Below are positions 1 through 8,400 of a stretch of 22,785 nucleotides of DNA, in pieces. The stretch spans positions 1 through 22,785 of the forward strand of contig DCPZ01000048.1 of assembly GCA_002323795.1 (NCBI GenBank), written 5' to 3'. Source of the stretch: Flavobacteriales bacterium UBA1531. GTDB taxonomy: Bacteria > Bacteroidota > Bacteroidia > Flavobacteriales_D > Sanyastnellaceae. Under the pieces are notes generated by a model. The model had not been told where the DNA came from and ran no database searches. It saw nothing but the letters and a program-made list of their open reading frames with translations. The number at the start of each line of letters is the position of its first letter. Positions within the stretch are counted from its first letter, which is position 1. The position numbers were made by a program, and so were the translations under genes.

Positions 1-635
1 TTCATCACTTGCCGGGTCGAAGACTTCAAATCCATGGTCCATGTTTCGTTGCGGTCCAAACGAGCGTAGTGATCAGCCTTGCCCCATCTCCAGGGCTCAG
101 TCGAAAAATAAAGTTTATCACCACTGATACGCGGCGAAGACACCGTTTCAAGTTGTGGAAATCGCAGAGTTTGGACTTCCCAATGCCTATCGTCTTCAAT
201 CACTTGAAGTTGGCGCTGGCAGTTGTCCCATAGTTTTTGGGCATACCCGTTCACTTCGTTGCCCATGAGCAAGGGCTGGAGAATGTCACTCGCTTCCAAA
301 TATTTTGATTCATTCATAAGTGCACTCGCCCAATGCTGGCGATCCTTTGTGCTGACATTCGCGCGCAGCTCTAACTCTTCAAAACTGCGAGTGGCGCTTG
401 CGTAGTCACCAATAATCAACTGGCTGTGACCGAGCATGCGCAGTGCCATGGTGTCATTGGGCCACTGTTCCCATGCCTGTTGAAAGCCATTGACTGCTGC
501 TGAATATTGCTTTTTTTCGTAGGCTCGAAGTCCTTTCCAAAAATACCTGGAGTTGCAAGAACTTAGAGTGAACAAGCCAACAAGGGCAAGTGCTCCGAAC
601 GCATGCAGTCGGTTGAGATGTGAGTATCGAATCAT
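1..635 (-). CDS. TPR-containing lipoprotein, possible PorE/OmpA-type envelope protein (5' part, 3' end outside window)
   Basis: The reading frame is open from an ATG at 635 to the left edge (211 codons) and is truncated by the window. The N-terminus has a basic start, a hydrophobic stretch and a lipobox (LSSC, Cys about residue 27), so an exported lipoprotein is expected. Residues about 33-140 look like helical TPR repeats (KGLRAYEKKQYSAAVNGFQQ, then WPNDTMALRMLGHSQLIIGDY). From about residue 165 the sequence turns beta-like (SSPRISGDKLYFSTEPW), resembling the first blade of a PD40/WD40-like propeller. TPR followed by a propeller is the order in PorE-type T9SS lipoproteins, which end in an OmpA-like domain. 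That end is not visible, so the PorE link is tentative. It lies 90 bases downstream of rlmB on the same strand and has no Shine-Dalgarno sequence. Frame and lipoprotein nature are secure; the function is not. Confidence 0.72.
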   Translation of the reverse strand, partial: MIRYSHLNRLHAFGALALVGLFTLSSCNSRYFWKGLRAYEKKQYSAAVNGFQQAWEQWPNDTMALRMLGHSQLIIGDYASATRSFEELELRANVSTKDRQHWASALMNESKYLEASDILQPLLMGNEVNGYAQKLWDNCQRQLQVIEDDRHWEVQTLRFPQLETVSSPRISGDKLYFSTEPWRWGKADHYARLDRNETWTMDLKSSTRQVM

Positions 636-725
636 TGCAGAGCTTTTCGAATGTGGTGCGTTGTCTTCAGCAGCATCCCGAAAGATGCCACATCCATACA
701 ATGTTATTCGAAAAAACGGGTGCGA

Positions 726-1589
726 TTACACCGGTTCCTCACGGTCTTTCCACATCGCAATATGGGATAATGCAATGCCAGCAGCCACCGAAACATTGAG
801 TGATCCTGTGTTGCCAGCCATCGGCAATCGTACGCCCTCACTGCAGTTTCGAAAAACGGCATTGGAAATTCCCCGTTCTTCGTCACCGACAACAAGGCAG
901 ATAGCGCCTGAAATTGTTGCATCGTGAATGGAATCCGCTGCTTTTTCACTCAAGGCAACTGGCTGAATGCCGTGTTGAGCGATTGACTTGATGGCGTTGG
1001 CCATATCAGAAACCCGAGCCACGGGCAAACGCATCAAGGCTCCAGAAGAAGATTTGATGGCGTCCTCTTGAATGGGGGCAACCCCTGACATTGGAATGAC
1101 AAGAGCAGTGGCCCCGTAGCACTCTGCGCTGCGGGCAATGGCCCCGATGTTGCGTACATCTGTCACGCCATCTACAGCTACCAGCAATGGTGTTTTGCCA
1201 GCTTCAAATGTGCGTACAATGACCTCTTCCAACGGTTGGTAAGTGATGGGTGAGAGGAAGGCGATGATGCCTTGGTGATTTTTTGCAGTGATGCGCAATA
1301 ATTTCTCCTTCGGTACGCGCTGCACGGGAATATTTAACGCCTGCAATTTTTGCATGAGCGCAGCGGTGCGCTCGCCTTTTTCATCCCGCTGAATCATCAC
1401 GCGCTGGAATTCTTTCCCGGTCTCCAATGCTTCAAGTACCGGGTGCCACCCCATGACGAAAGTATCACTAGATGGACGCTTGCGGTGCTGGCCTTGGTGA
1501 CGGCTTTGACGATTTGGTGCAAATGAGCGCTGGCGCTTGTCAGAACCAGAGCTGCGTGAAGGCTGAGATGAAGGCAAATCGAAAGGCAT
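726..1589 (-). CDS. rlmB: 23S rRNA (guanosine-2'-O-)-methyltransferase RlmB (SpoU/TrmH family)
   Basis: SPOUT-class enzyme expected to 2'-O-methylate G2251 (E. coli numbering) of 23S rRNA using S-adenosylmethionine. From the ATG at 1589 it has 287 residues. An N-terminal substrate-binding domain (about 45-120, starting VMGWHPVLEAL) precedes the knotted SpoU domain. Motif 1 is DVRNIGAIARSAECYG (144-159, catalytic Arg153), motif 2 is VVGDEERGIS (233-242), and motif 3 is LPMAGNTGSLNVSVAAGI (255-272). Residues 1-40 are a basic, Ser/Arg/Gln-rich extension, probably disordered. The frame is also open to a TTG at 1631, which would overlap the upstream GWxTD gene stop by 4 bases. I prefer the ATG, but coupling from the TTG is possible. 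Motif 2 has GDE where GSE is usual. The family is certain; the exact target (RlmB versus another SpoU member) is likely. Confidence 0.93.
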   Translation of the reverse strand: MPFDLPSSQPSRSSGSDKRQRSFAPNRQSRHQGQHRKRPSSDTFVMGWHPVLEALETGKEFQRVMIQRDEKGERTAALMQKLQALNIPVQRVPKEKLLRITAKNHQGIIAFLSPITYQPLEEVIVRTFEAGKTPLLVAVDGVTDVRNIGAIARSAECYGATALVIPMSGVAPIQEDAIKSSSGALMRLPVARVSDMANAIKSIAQHGIQPVALSEKAADSIHDATISGAICLVVGDEERGISNAVFRNCSEGVRLPMAGNTGSLNVSVAAGIALSHIAMWKDREEPV

Positions 1590-1627
1590 AGAAGGCGGGT
1601 TTGATTCTCGCAAAGGTACCTTGGAAT

Positions 1628-2878
1628 TCAATCAGGCTGAATTCGCCCGTTGCGCCAATTGGTAACCATCCGATCCCATGGGATTCGGTATTGGATGCTT
1701 CGACCCAGTTCGTAGAATGTTGGGTCCCAAGGGTGGTCCTTGCGTATGAAACGCATGTTGACGGCATTTGCCGTGCCCTCCTCCCCATAAAGCCACCACT
1801 CGCTGTCTTTGGTCCGACGAATCTTGTCCGGGATGCCGAATACAATGTGCACCATTCCTCGATCTGTTTTCCAGCCGGGGACGACTCCAGAAAAAAAACG
1901 GTTGGCCTCTTCCACTCGACTGTAATAGATTTTGATAAGCTCTGCTGCCGCTTCTTCATTGTTTCCGCAATTCAACCAGAAAGCGTCTAATGCTGCTTTG
2001 GGATCGGAGGAATCTTCCATGCGTTGGAACTCTCCTCGGGAAGAAATGTAGCGACTTGAGGCAATGAGCAAGCGCACATCACGGACATACGGAAAGTCGA
2101 AGTCGACGCCATGGATCACTTGTGCTACATCGATTTTTCCAACCCCATTGGGAGTGCCTAGCACATTAATGCCGGGTTGTATGACATATCCGCTCCATCC
2201 GGACTGATCAATTTCCCAATCCGCAAGGATGCTCGGTTGCAGGGTATCCGTTTGATCTTTACTTCTCGTGAATGGTGGGGAGGGGAGCCTATGAGGGACT
2301 TCTGAATTGGCGTGTTGCCACCGCGATTCAATTGGGGCAGAAAAGTAGATCGTATCACCGCTTGTTACGTGCCGGCCAAAAAGCGGCCAGCCATCTGATG
2401 AATGAGGATGCGCAATCGATTCCCATTCCGGAATGAACGCTCGCCAAGGATAGCTGTTGTTGCGGTGATGATCATTAAACGAAGCCTTGACTGTGATGGC
2501 TCCTTCTTGCCATGGTGCTCCAACATCCAATCGGCTCACGCGCCATGTTTTTCTTCCTGTTTGGGTAACATTTGATTCAAGAGTGTCCAACCACGATGTT
2601 TCGATTCCTCCAATGGCTGTGGACAAGTGGGCGAAGAATGGCAAGGATGGATGATCGCGCAAGTAGAGGCATTCTTCACGGTTCCACTCAATAAATACAT
2701 CCAAAGAATCCCTGCCCGCAGGCAAAACAGAAGCTTCTGCGTGCAATAGATTGGCCTCATAATCATAAGGACGTTGCGCCGAATTTGTACTAGCAATGTT
2801 GATTCCCGATTGGCAGCCGACGAGTCCAATGGACATCGCTATCAAAATCTGAGTGGTGATAAATACTATTCGGGCCAT
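1628..2878 (-). CDS. GWxTD domain-containing lipoprotein
   Basis: A 416-residue protein with a lipoprotein signal peptide (lipobox LVGC, Cys22), so it is probably anchored in the envelope. The C-terminal region, about 285-415, is the GWxTD domain: GWKTD at 335-339 followed by RGMVHIVFGIPDKI, and a conserved-looking WWLYG at 361-365. This domain is typical of Bacteroidota and some other phyla and has no established biochemical role. The N-terminal half (40-270) is beta-rich and carries no motif I recognise. The ATG start at 2878 places the signal peptide correctly. It is the first gene of a minus-strand series with rlmB, whose alternative TTG start overlaps this stop. A divergent small lipoprotein gene starts 73 bases away. 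Family assignment is firm; function is unknown. Confidence 0.9.
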   Translation of the reverse strand: MARIVFITTQILIAMSIGLVGCQSGINIASTNSAQRPYDYEANLLHAEASVLPAGRDSLDVFIEWNREECLYLRDHPSLPFFAHLSTAIGGIETSWLDTLESNVTQTGRKTWRVSRLDVGAPWQEGAITVKASFNDHHRNNSYPWRAFIPEWESIAHPHSSDGWPLFGRHVTSGDTIYFSAPIESRWQHANSEVPHRLPSPPFTRSKDQTDTLQPSILADWEIDQSGWSGYVIQPGINVLGTPNGVGKIDVAQVIHGVDFDFPYVRDVRLLIASSRYISSRGEFQRMEDSSDPKAALDAFWLNCGNNEEAAAELIKIYYSRVEEANRFFSGVVPGWKTDRGMVHIVFGIPDKIRRTKDSEWWLYGEEGTANAVNMRFIRKDHPWDPTFYELGRSIQYRIPWDRMVTNWRNGRIQPD

Positions 2879-2951
2879 GCGGGAAAGATAAGTTGAAACG
2901 TAACCTTACAGTCTCATAGTGCGTACGCGAATTGAATAAACGCCTCTTGAT

Positions 2952-3068
2952 ATGAAACGTATTCTAAAATGGACGTTAGGGTTGTTGATTGCAACGACAG
3001 TATTGGCTTCTTGTGCAACAAGTTATTCTGCCTGTGCGGCTTACGCAGAGGTTGAATCTTGCGAGTGA
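2952..3068 (+). CDS. small Cys-containing lipoprotein, 38 residues
   Basis: A short ORF from ATG 2952 to TGA 3068. It begins MKRILKWTLGLLIATTVLAS and then Cys21: two Lys and one Arg before a hydrophobic core and a lipobox (LASC). That is a textbook lipoprotein signal peptide and the main reason to believe the gene. The predicted mature peptide is only 18 residues (CATSYSACAAYAEVESCE) and carries two more cysteines, so a disulfide is possible if it is exported. It is divergent from the GWxTD gene, and its stop directly abuts the stop of the convergent OsmC gene with no base between. No Shine-Dalgarno or clear promoter was seen. Function is unknown; a chance ORF cannot be excluded, but the signal peptide is unusually good for one. 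Confidence 0.6.
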   Translation: MKRILKWTLGLLIATTVLASCATSYSACAAYAEVESCE

Positions 3069-3485
3069 TCACAGCCAGTGAAAAGTGACTTCTTTAGCCG
3101 TCTCTGAACTCAATGAACGAGCAACTGGGCATGCACGTGTTGTGCGCTCCAAAATTATTCGTTGTTGATCGGTAATCCCTTCGACGCGAACCTCTAGTAT
3201 TACTCTTATTTTTCCAATCCGTCTTGGATTAGAGGCCATTGTTTTCCAAACATTGGCTGTCATCTGTACGTCGTCGTAGCCCATGTCGCGCGCTTTGATG
3301 CCCAGAATGGTCATGATACAACTGGCCAGTGCAGAACAGACAAGATCGGTGGGTGAGAATGACTCTCCCTTTCCATTGTTATCTACAGGGGCATCGGTAA
3401 TGACGACCTGACTCGATCTGTGATGCATCATGGACGTGCGCAAATCACCTTGATAGTGCAGGCTATAATCGGCAGAATCGTTCAA
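3069..3485 (-). CDS. OsmC family protein (peroxide-type or redox protein)
   Basis: A 138-residue OsmC/Ohr-like protein. This family reduces organic hydroperoxides or other thiol substrates through two reactive cysteines. Visible motifs are TDAPVDNNGKGESFSPTDL (30-48), the first active-site region SALASCIMTILGI (Cys56), and the second region RACPVARSLS (Cys119). Both catalytic cysteines are present, plus an extra Cys50. The spacing fits the shorter YhfA-like/OsmC branch. The only start that keeps the conserved YxGDLRT strand is a TTG at 3485: an in-frame TAA lies six codons upstream, and the first ATG (3431) would remove that strand. So a TTG start is likely. It is probably cytoplasmic and monocistronic, convergent and abutting with the small lipoprotein gene. 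The exact substrate is unknown. Confidence 0.9.
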   Translation of the reverse strand: MNDSADYSLHYQGDLRTSMMHHRSSQVVITDAPVDNNGKGESFSPTDLVCSALASCIMTILGIKARDMGYDDVQMTANVWKTMASNPRRIGKIRVILEVRVEGITDQQRIILERTTRACPVARSLSSETAKEVTFHWL

Positions 3486-3573
3486 GATAGGAGTGGTTTT
3501 TTACAGTTGATAAAATTACTAACAGATGCAAAGGTGCGGAAGACCTGCCAACTTACGCATTAAATTTGCTGTG

Positions 3574-4386
3574 ATGTCTCTTCCTCCATCTACTTACCGT
3601 ATAGCTGCATGCAGTCTGAAGGCTTTTGTGCTATTGCTTCTTGTCGGGTTAGGATGGTGTGTTGAATTGCCTGCACAAGAATTGTCAGGGGATCAAGCGG
3701 TCTATGCGGACGGAAAAGCCAAAATCCCTTTGACTGATGAGTTTCAGTTTGGCGCAATGATGCACACACAAGGCGGAGGCATTACCGCAAGAAAAGGCAA
3801 GTACAAGGGCGCATTTCGCATCGCTTGGTTTGGTGCGGATTTGATTCTACTCAAGCACCCAAAGGAGATCAAGATTTCCAATCCGATTTATGAAAATGGC
3901 AGGTCCTACGTTTATGGCAAGCAAAATGCTTTTCACATTCTGCGGTTGTGGAGAGGTCACCAAAAGCTTCGGTCCGAAAAACTTCGAAAAGATGCAGTTC
4001 AACTGAGCACCCATTGGCGTTATGGCTTCTCCTTGGGTATCTTAAAGCCAGTTTACCTTGAAATTGGTTATCCGGACATTCCATACGATTACTTAGCGAC
4101 AGAGATATATGATGCCACGGCTCATTTTTCTGATAACATCTACGGCCAGGCAAGTTGGAGCAACGGGCTGGATCAGTTGTCTGTTGTGCCCGGTTTACAT
4201 TTGAGTTATGGCCTTGATTTTGAGTATGGCAATGAACGGTTTGAGCAGCGAACCCTCTCCGCAGGAATTGCCTGCGACGCTTTTGTGACTCCACCTGAAA
4301 TCTTCGCGGCCGGTTTTGAACAGAATCATCGGCTTTTTGTCACATTGTTTGCGACCTTTGAGGTGGGAAGAAATTGGTTGCGCTAA
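3574..4386 (+). CDS. uncharacterised exported envelope protein
   Basis: From ATG 3574 this is a 270-residue protein with a signal peptide (hydrophobic LKAFVLLLLVGLGWCVELPAQ at about 15-35). An upstream in-frame ATG at 3526 would add 16 residues ahead of it. The mature part alternates aromatic and polar residues as in small outer-membrane barrels. It has conserved-looking blocks LLKHPKE (92-98), SYVYGKQN (111-118) and SLGILKPVYLEIGYP (153-167). These blocks seem familiar from Bacteroidota proteins without an assigned function, but I cannot run a search to confirm. No catalytic motif was seen. The stop is 11 bases before lipA, so the two are probably cotranscribed. The link to lipoylation is positional only. 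Confidence 0.75.
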   Translation: MSLPPSTYRIAACSLKAFVLLLLVGLGWCVELPAQELSGDQAVYADGKAKIPLTDEFQFGAMMHTQGGGITARKGKYKGAFRIAWFGADLILLKHPKEIKISNPIYENGRSYVYGKQNAFHILRLWRGHQKLRSEKLRKDAVQLSTHWRYGFSLGILKPVYLEIGYPDIPYDYLATEIYDATAHFSDNIYGQASWSNGLDQLSVVPGLHLSYGLDFEYGNERFEQRTLSAGIACDAFVTPPEIFAAGFEQNHRLFVTLFATFEVGRNWLR

Positions 4387-4397
4387 AAGCAGAATAA

Positions 4398-5285
4398 ATG
4401 ACTACTCCGACGACACCATCCAACGATCCGAAAACAACGGGCATGCGGACACCCAAGCCGAAATGGCTTAGGGTAAAATTGCCGACGGGCAAGGAGTATA
4501 AGGAGGTGCGCGAAATTGTGTCTGAGCATAAGTTGCACACCATCTGCGAGAGTGGTCATTGCCCCAACATGGGAGAGTGCTGGGGAGCGGGTACAGCAAC
4601 GTTCATGATACTGGGCAACATCTGCACACGAAGCTGTGGCTTCTGCAATGTTGCCACAGGCAAACCACTCGAGGTAGACATTTTTGAGCCGGGTCGAGTG
4701 GCAAATTCTGTGAAGCTGATGGGAGTGAAGCACGCCGTTATTACTTCTGTAGATCGTGACGACCTTCCGGATGGAGGAAGCGAGATTTGGGCGCAAACGG
4801 TGCGGGCAATCCGCCAGCAGAGCCCGGGAACGACGCTTGAAACCCTGATTCCCGATTTTGCGGGCAAATGGGAGAATTTGATGCCGATCATCCAAGTGGC
4901 GCCAGAAATTGTTTCGCACAACCTAGAAACCGTGAGGCGCATGACGAAAGCGGTGCGCATTCAGGCGAAATACGACAGAAGCCTTGAGGTGCTGCGAAGA
5001 CTTCGAAAGGCAGGTATCAAAACGAAATCAGGCATCATGATGGGGCTTGGCGAAACGGTTGAAGAAGTGATTGAGGCCATGGATGACCTGCGCAGCGTAG
5101 ATTGCCAAGTCTTGACATTGGGACAGTACCTACAACCCTCTCCGAAACACCTTCCGGTCGCTGAATTCATTCACCCAGATGTTTTTACAGAGCTCAAAAC
5201 AATTGGTCTTGAAAAGGGATTTAGATTCGTGGAAAGTGGACCGCTTGTGCGCTCAAGTTATCACGCCGAGAAGCATTTGTTTTAG
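4398..5285 (+). CDS. lipA: lipoyl synthase LipA
   Basis: A radical-SAM enzyme that inserts two sulfur atoms into protein-bound octanoyl groups to form the lipoyl cofactor of the 2-oxoacid dehydrogenase complexes and the glycine cleavage system. It has 295 residues, normal for the family. The auxiliary 4Fe-4S cluster motif is C50-x4-C55-x5-C61 (CESGHCPNMGEC). The radical-SAM cluster is C76-x3-C80-x2-C83 (CTRSCGFC). The C-terminal RSSYHA (285-290) supplies the conserved serine that ligates the auxiliary cluster. All key residues are intact. The first 20 residues are a Thr/Pro/Lys-rich leader without conserved features. No lipB or lplA lies nearby. It probably shares a transcript with the preceding envelope gene. 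A T-rich stretch follows the stop, but no convincing terminator hairpin. Confidence 0.98.
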   Translation: MTTPTTPSNDPKTTGMRTPKPKWLRVKLPTGKEYKEVREIVSEHKLHTICESGHCPNMGECWGAGTATFMILGNICTRSCGFCNVATGKPLEVDIFEPGRVANSVKLMGVKHAVITSVDRDDLPDGGSEIWAQTVRAIRQQSPGTTLETLIPDFAGKWENLMPIIQVAPEIVSHNLETVRRMTKAVRIQAKYDRSLEVLRRLRKAGIKTKSGIMMGLGETVEEVIEAMDDLRSVDCQVLTLGQYLQPSPKHLPVAEFIHPDVFTELKTIGLEKGFRFVESGPLVRSSYHAEKHLF

Positions 5286-5413
5286 GCTTTTTTCGAAATG
5301 GCGGGCTGATTTTTTTTACTTTTTAGACGGCCTTATCTTTCCTGTAATGGAGCGATATGAGCCTTTCATTCCCTTGGCTTTGGTTTTGGTGCGGAAGTGA
5401 TGAACACAAATGC

Positions 5414-5443
5414 TTGACACGCACTTGGTTTGTTGTAACTTTC
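5414..5443 (+). promoter_or_regulatory. Bacteroidota-type promoter for the T9SS propeller gene
   Basis: A TTG at 5414-5416 and TAACTTTC at 5436-5443 are separated by 19 bases. This matches the Bacteroidota primary-sigma pattern (TTG, 19-21 bases, TAnnTTTG) except for the last base. The predicted transcription start near 5448-5450 falls just before ATG 5453, which favours the next in-frame ATG at 5471. It was found by eye. Confidence 0.55.
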
Positions 5444-5470
5444 GAACTCTGAATGGATAAAACTGTAACC

Positions 5471-8400
5471 ATGCAATTGAAGACGATTTTCACTGCCTCA
5501 GCGGCAGTAGCGCTGGCTCTAACAGGTTGGCAAATCAGCAACACTGAAACAACGTTAAATTCTCTAGACTACACACCACGTCTGGAACAGTCGACAGCAC
5601 AAGCACCCAATGGTGCTTGGGAGATTCGGCAAAAGTTGCTCGGTGACATTGAGACTGGTGAGATAAATGCTGAAGGCTTGCGAAACCTGCAAGATGAAGT
5701 TTCGCGCTTCGCAGCACAGCAAACCATCGATGGCCGTGCTACGAACCACTACTGGAATGAGATGGGACCTGACAACATCGGAGGAAGAACGCGCGCCATC
5801 GCTGCAGTTGTTCCGGAAGACGGAAGCGAAGAAACAGTGCTCTATGCAGGAGCTATTTCCGGTGGACTTTGGAAAAGCGTGAACGGAGGAAACGATTGGA
5901 ACCAAATGTTTGGTCTGGATCAAATGGTCATCGGTTCAGTTGCAGTGACGGGCAACGGAGCAATATATGTCGGTTCGGGTTCGATCTATGACGGCGGAAG
6001 TGGAGACGGCGGAAGCGGATTCCGTGGACGAGGAATCTGGTGGTCTGCGGATGGAGAAAATTTTGAGATGGTAGAAGGGACAGACCCTGGAGAGTTTGGG
6101 TCCGGGGACTTCTCGGCAGTTGATGCCATGGTCGCTGACCCAAATGTACCAAACCGCGTATGGTTTGGAAGCGACGCAGGATACGGGTTCATTGACGAGG
6201 GTGTGATGACGATGAGTCCGAGTGAAGACATCAGCGGGGCCGTGGGTGACATTGCCATCGCAGCAGATGGTTCTTACATGCTTGTTGGCATGAACAATTG
6301 CCTAGTGTATCGCTCCAATGATGACACATTTACGACGTTTACCAGCATGTCAGGATCGAACAATGACGAAACCGTTCTGCCCCAAAGCGGAAACGGCCGT
6401 GTGCGTGTTGCAATTTCAATGGATGATGCTAACCATGCATTTGCTGTATTTGCAACAAGCGGTGGTTTTTTTGGTGGCTTGTACCACACTGGAAACGGTG
6501 GAGATTCTTGGAGCAACGTTTGGCCCAATGAAATTGACGAAGCGACTCCACTCCCGCGAAGCCAAGGGATTTATGATTTGGCGTTGGGCGTAAAGAAAGG
6601 ACAGCCAGATTTGGCTTATGTGGGAGGTATTGAGCTATGGCGATCAGGTCCAAGCCAGCAGGCTGAGTTAGCTGCTTATGCGTTCGATTTCGCAGGCACT
6701 GACATCGATGTCCATGCCGACGTGCACGAAATTATGTTTACGCCTTCTGGCAATATGTATGTCGCCACCGACGGAGGTATCTACAAAAGCACTGACGGCG
6801 GTCAGACATACAACGACATGAACCGTGACTACTCGGTGACCCAGTTCTATGGAATGGACCATAGCGCGAACAGCGCTGTTTTGGGCGGCACGCAGGACAA
6901 TGGGTCGTTGTTTATCCCTGCAAGCGGTTATTTTTTGAGCGACCAGGAAGCGGTCGAAGTTCAGGGAGGTGACGGATTTGACTGCGCAATCTCACAAGTA
7001 ACGGAGGTTGAAGGTTATGATTATGCTTGGTATGCTACATCTCAAAATGGTGGCCTTTCACGAGGTACAGTTGGCCCAGGTGACATTGCCAACTATGGTA
7101 GCTTCTTCGATGCCAATATCACTGAACTGGCAAATGAAGAAGGCGAAATTGGCCAATTCTATTCTGTGGTTCGTTTGTATGAAAACACAGACGACGAAGA
7201 CTCACAGCGCAACATCATCCTAGTGAATCCATTTGGTGAAACGGTTACAGACAGCACATTTGAGCTGTCCACGGCGAACCAAAACCTACCTTTTAATTAT
7301 ACCTTACCGGAAGGTGTGGAATTGCCATTCTACGAAGAGCTTATTCGTCCCGAGCGATTATTGGACGAGCCACTCACCGCAGATCCTGATTATTTCTGGA
7401 TGGACCCACAAGAGGCAATCGAGCAATTGGAATGTGCTGATGACAGCATACTTGTAGGTCAAGAATTGCAGATCACGGACATCTCACCAATCGTTGACTC
7501 TCTTTACATCGAAGAATGGGACGAGTGGGTCTACAATACTGTGGGTTATGATACAACTTTCTCAGAGGTTGATGTCTATGAGGTCAGTGTCGTTTGCGAC
7601 ACCATGTACTATCACGCAAGTGATACCATGCTCGATGTACCTGGGCGAATGCTTGTCAAAGATCCATACACCACCATGACCATTGCTGGTTTCAATGGAG
7701 GCAATGGCATTTGGATGACACGTGATGGATTGAATTTTAACACAACTCCAGAGTGGGTTCGTTTGGACAATGCACCAGCAGGTACCGGGACTAAGGCAGT
7801 GGAGTTCACTGTAAACGTGGAGCCGGAAGCAGGAAACCACATGTTTGTGAGTGGTTGGGACGGCAAATTGTACCGCTTTGATGGCATGGAAGACATCCAA
7901 ACACAAGACGATGTTCCTGCCAATATGGGCAAACAAATTCGTTCTTTGGGTGCTGTCATTACCGGAGTGTCAGTCGATCCAAACAATCCCAACCACGTGG
8001 TAATTTCGGTTGGCGGTTACGGAGCACTGGCTACAGGTAAAGTGCAGGAGACGTTCAACGCTTTGGATGAACAACCGTCTTGGTCCAACATCTGGAACGT
8101 GAGTGGACTGAGCAAGATGCCTTGTTATGACGTTATCATTGATGCGATGGATCCATCAGGCCAGAGCATTGTCGTTGGAACGGAGTACGGAATCTTTGCA
8201 ACTGATAATGGAGGCGATGATTGGATCATGGCCAACGAAAACATGGCATCTACAGCCGACCAAATCTCTGCTCCTGTGTTTGACGTGAAGCAACAGTGGA
8301 GAGGAGCTGCACCATGGATTAACCCTACGAACCAGGGAGCGATATTCGCTGCGACGCATGGACGTGGAATCTTCCGGTCTGACCTGTTCTTAGGTGTTGA

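Noticed and set aside
553..927. A 124-codon plus-strand open frame opposite the TPR lipoprotein and rlmB
   Set aside because: It covers the conserved SpoU motif 2 and 3 region on the other strand and has no features of its own.
4383..4919. A 178-codon minus-strand open frame opposite lipA
   Set aside because: It is antisense to a gene with every LipA motif intact, has no recognisable domain, and its composition is that of a shadow frame.
5286..5452. Possible gene or small RNA in the largest intergenic gap
   Set aside because: Only a T-rich stretch and the promoter of the next gene could be seen; the open frame across it starts inside lipA and has no features.
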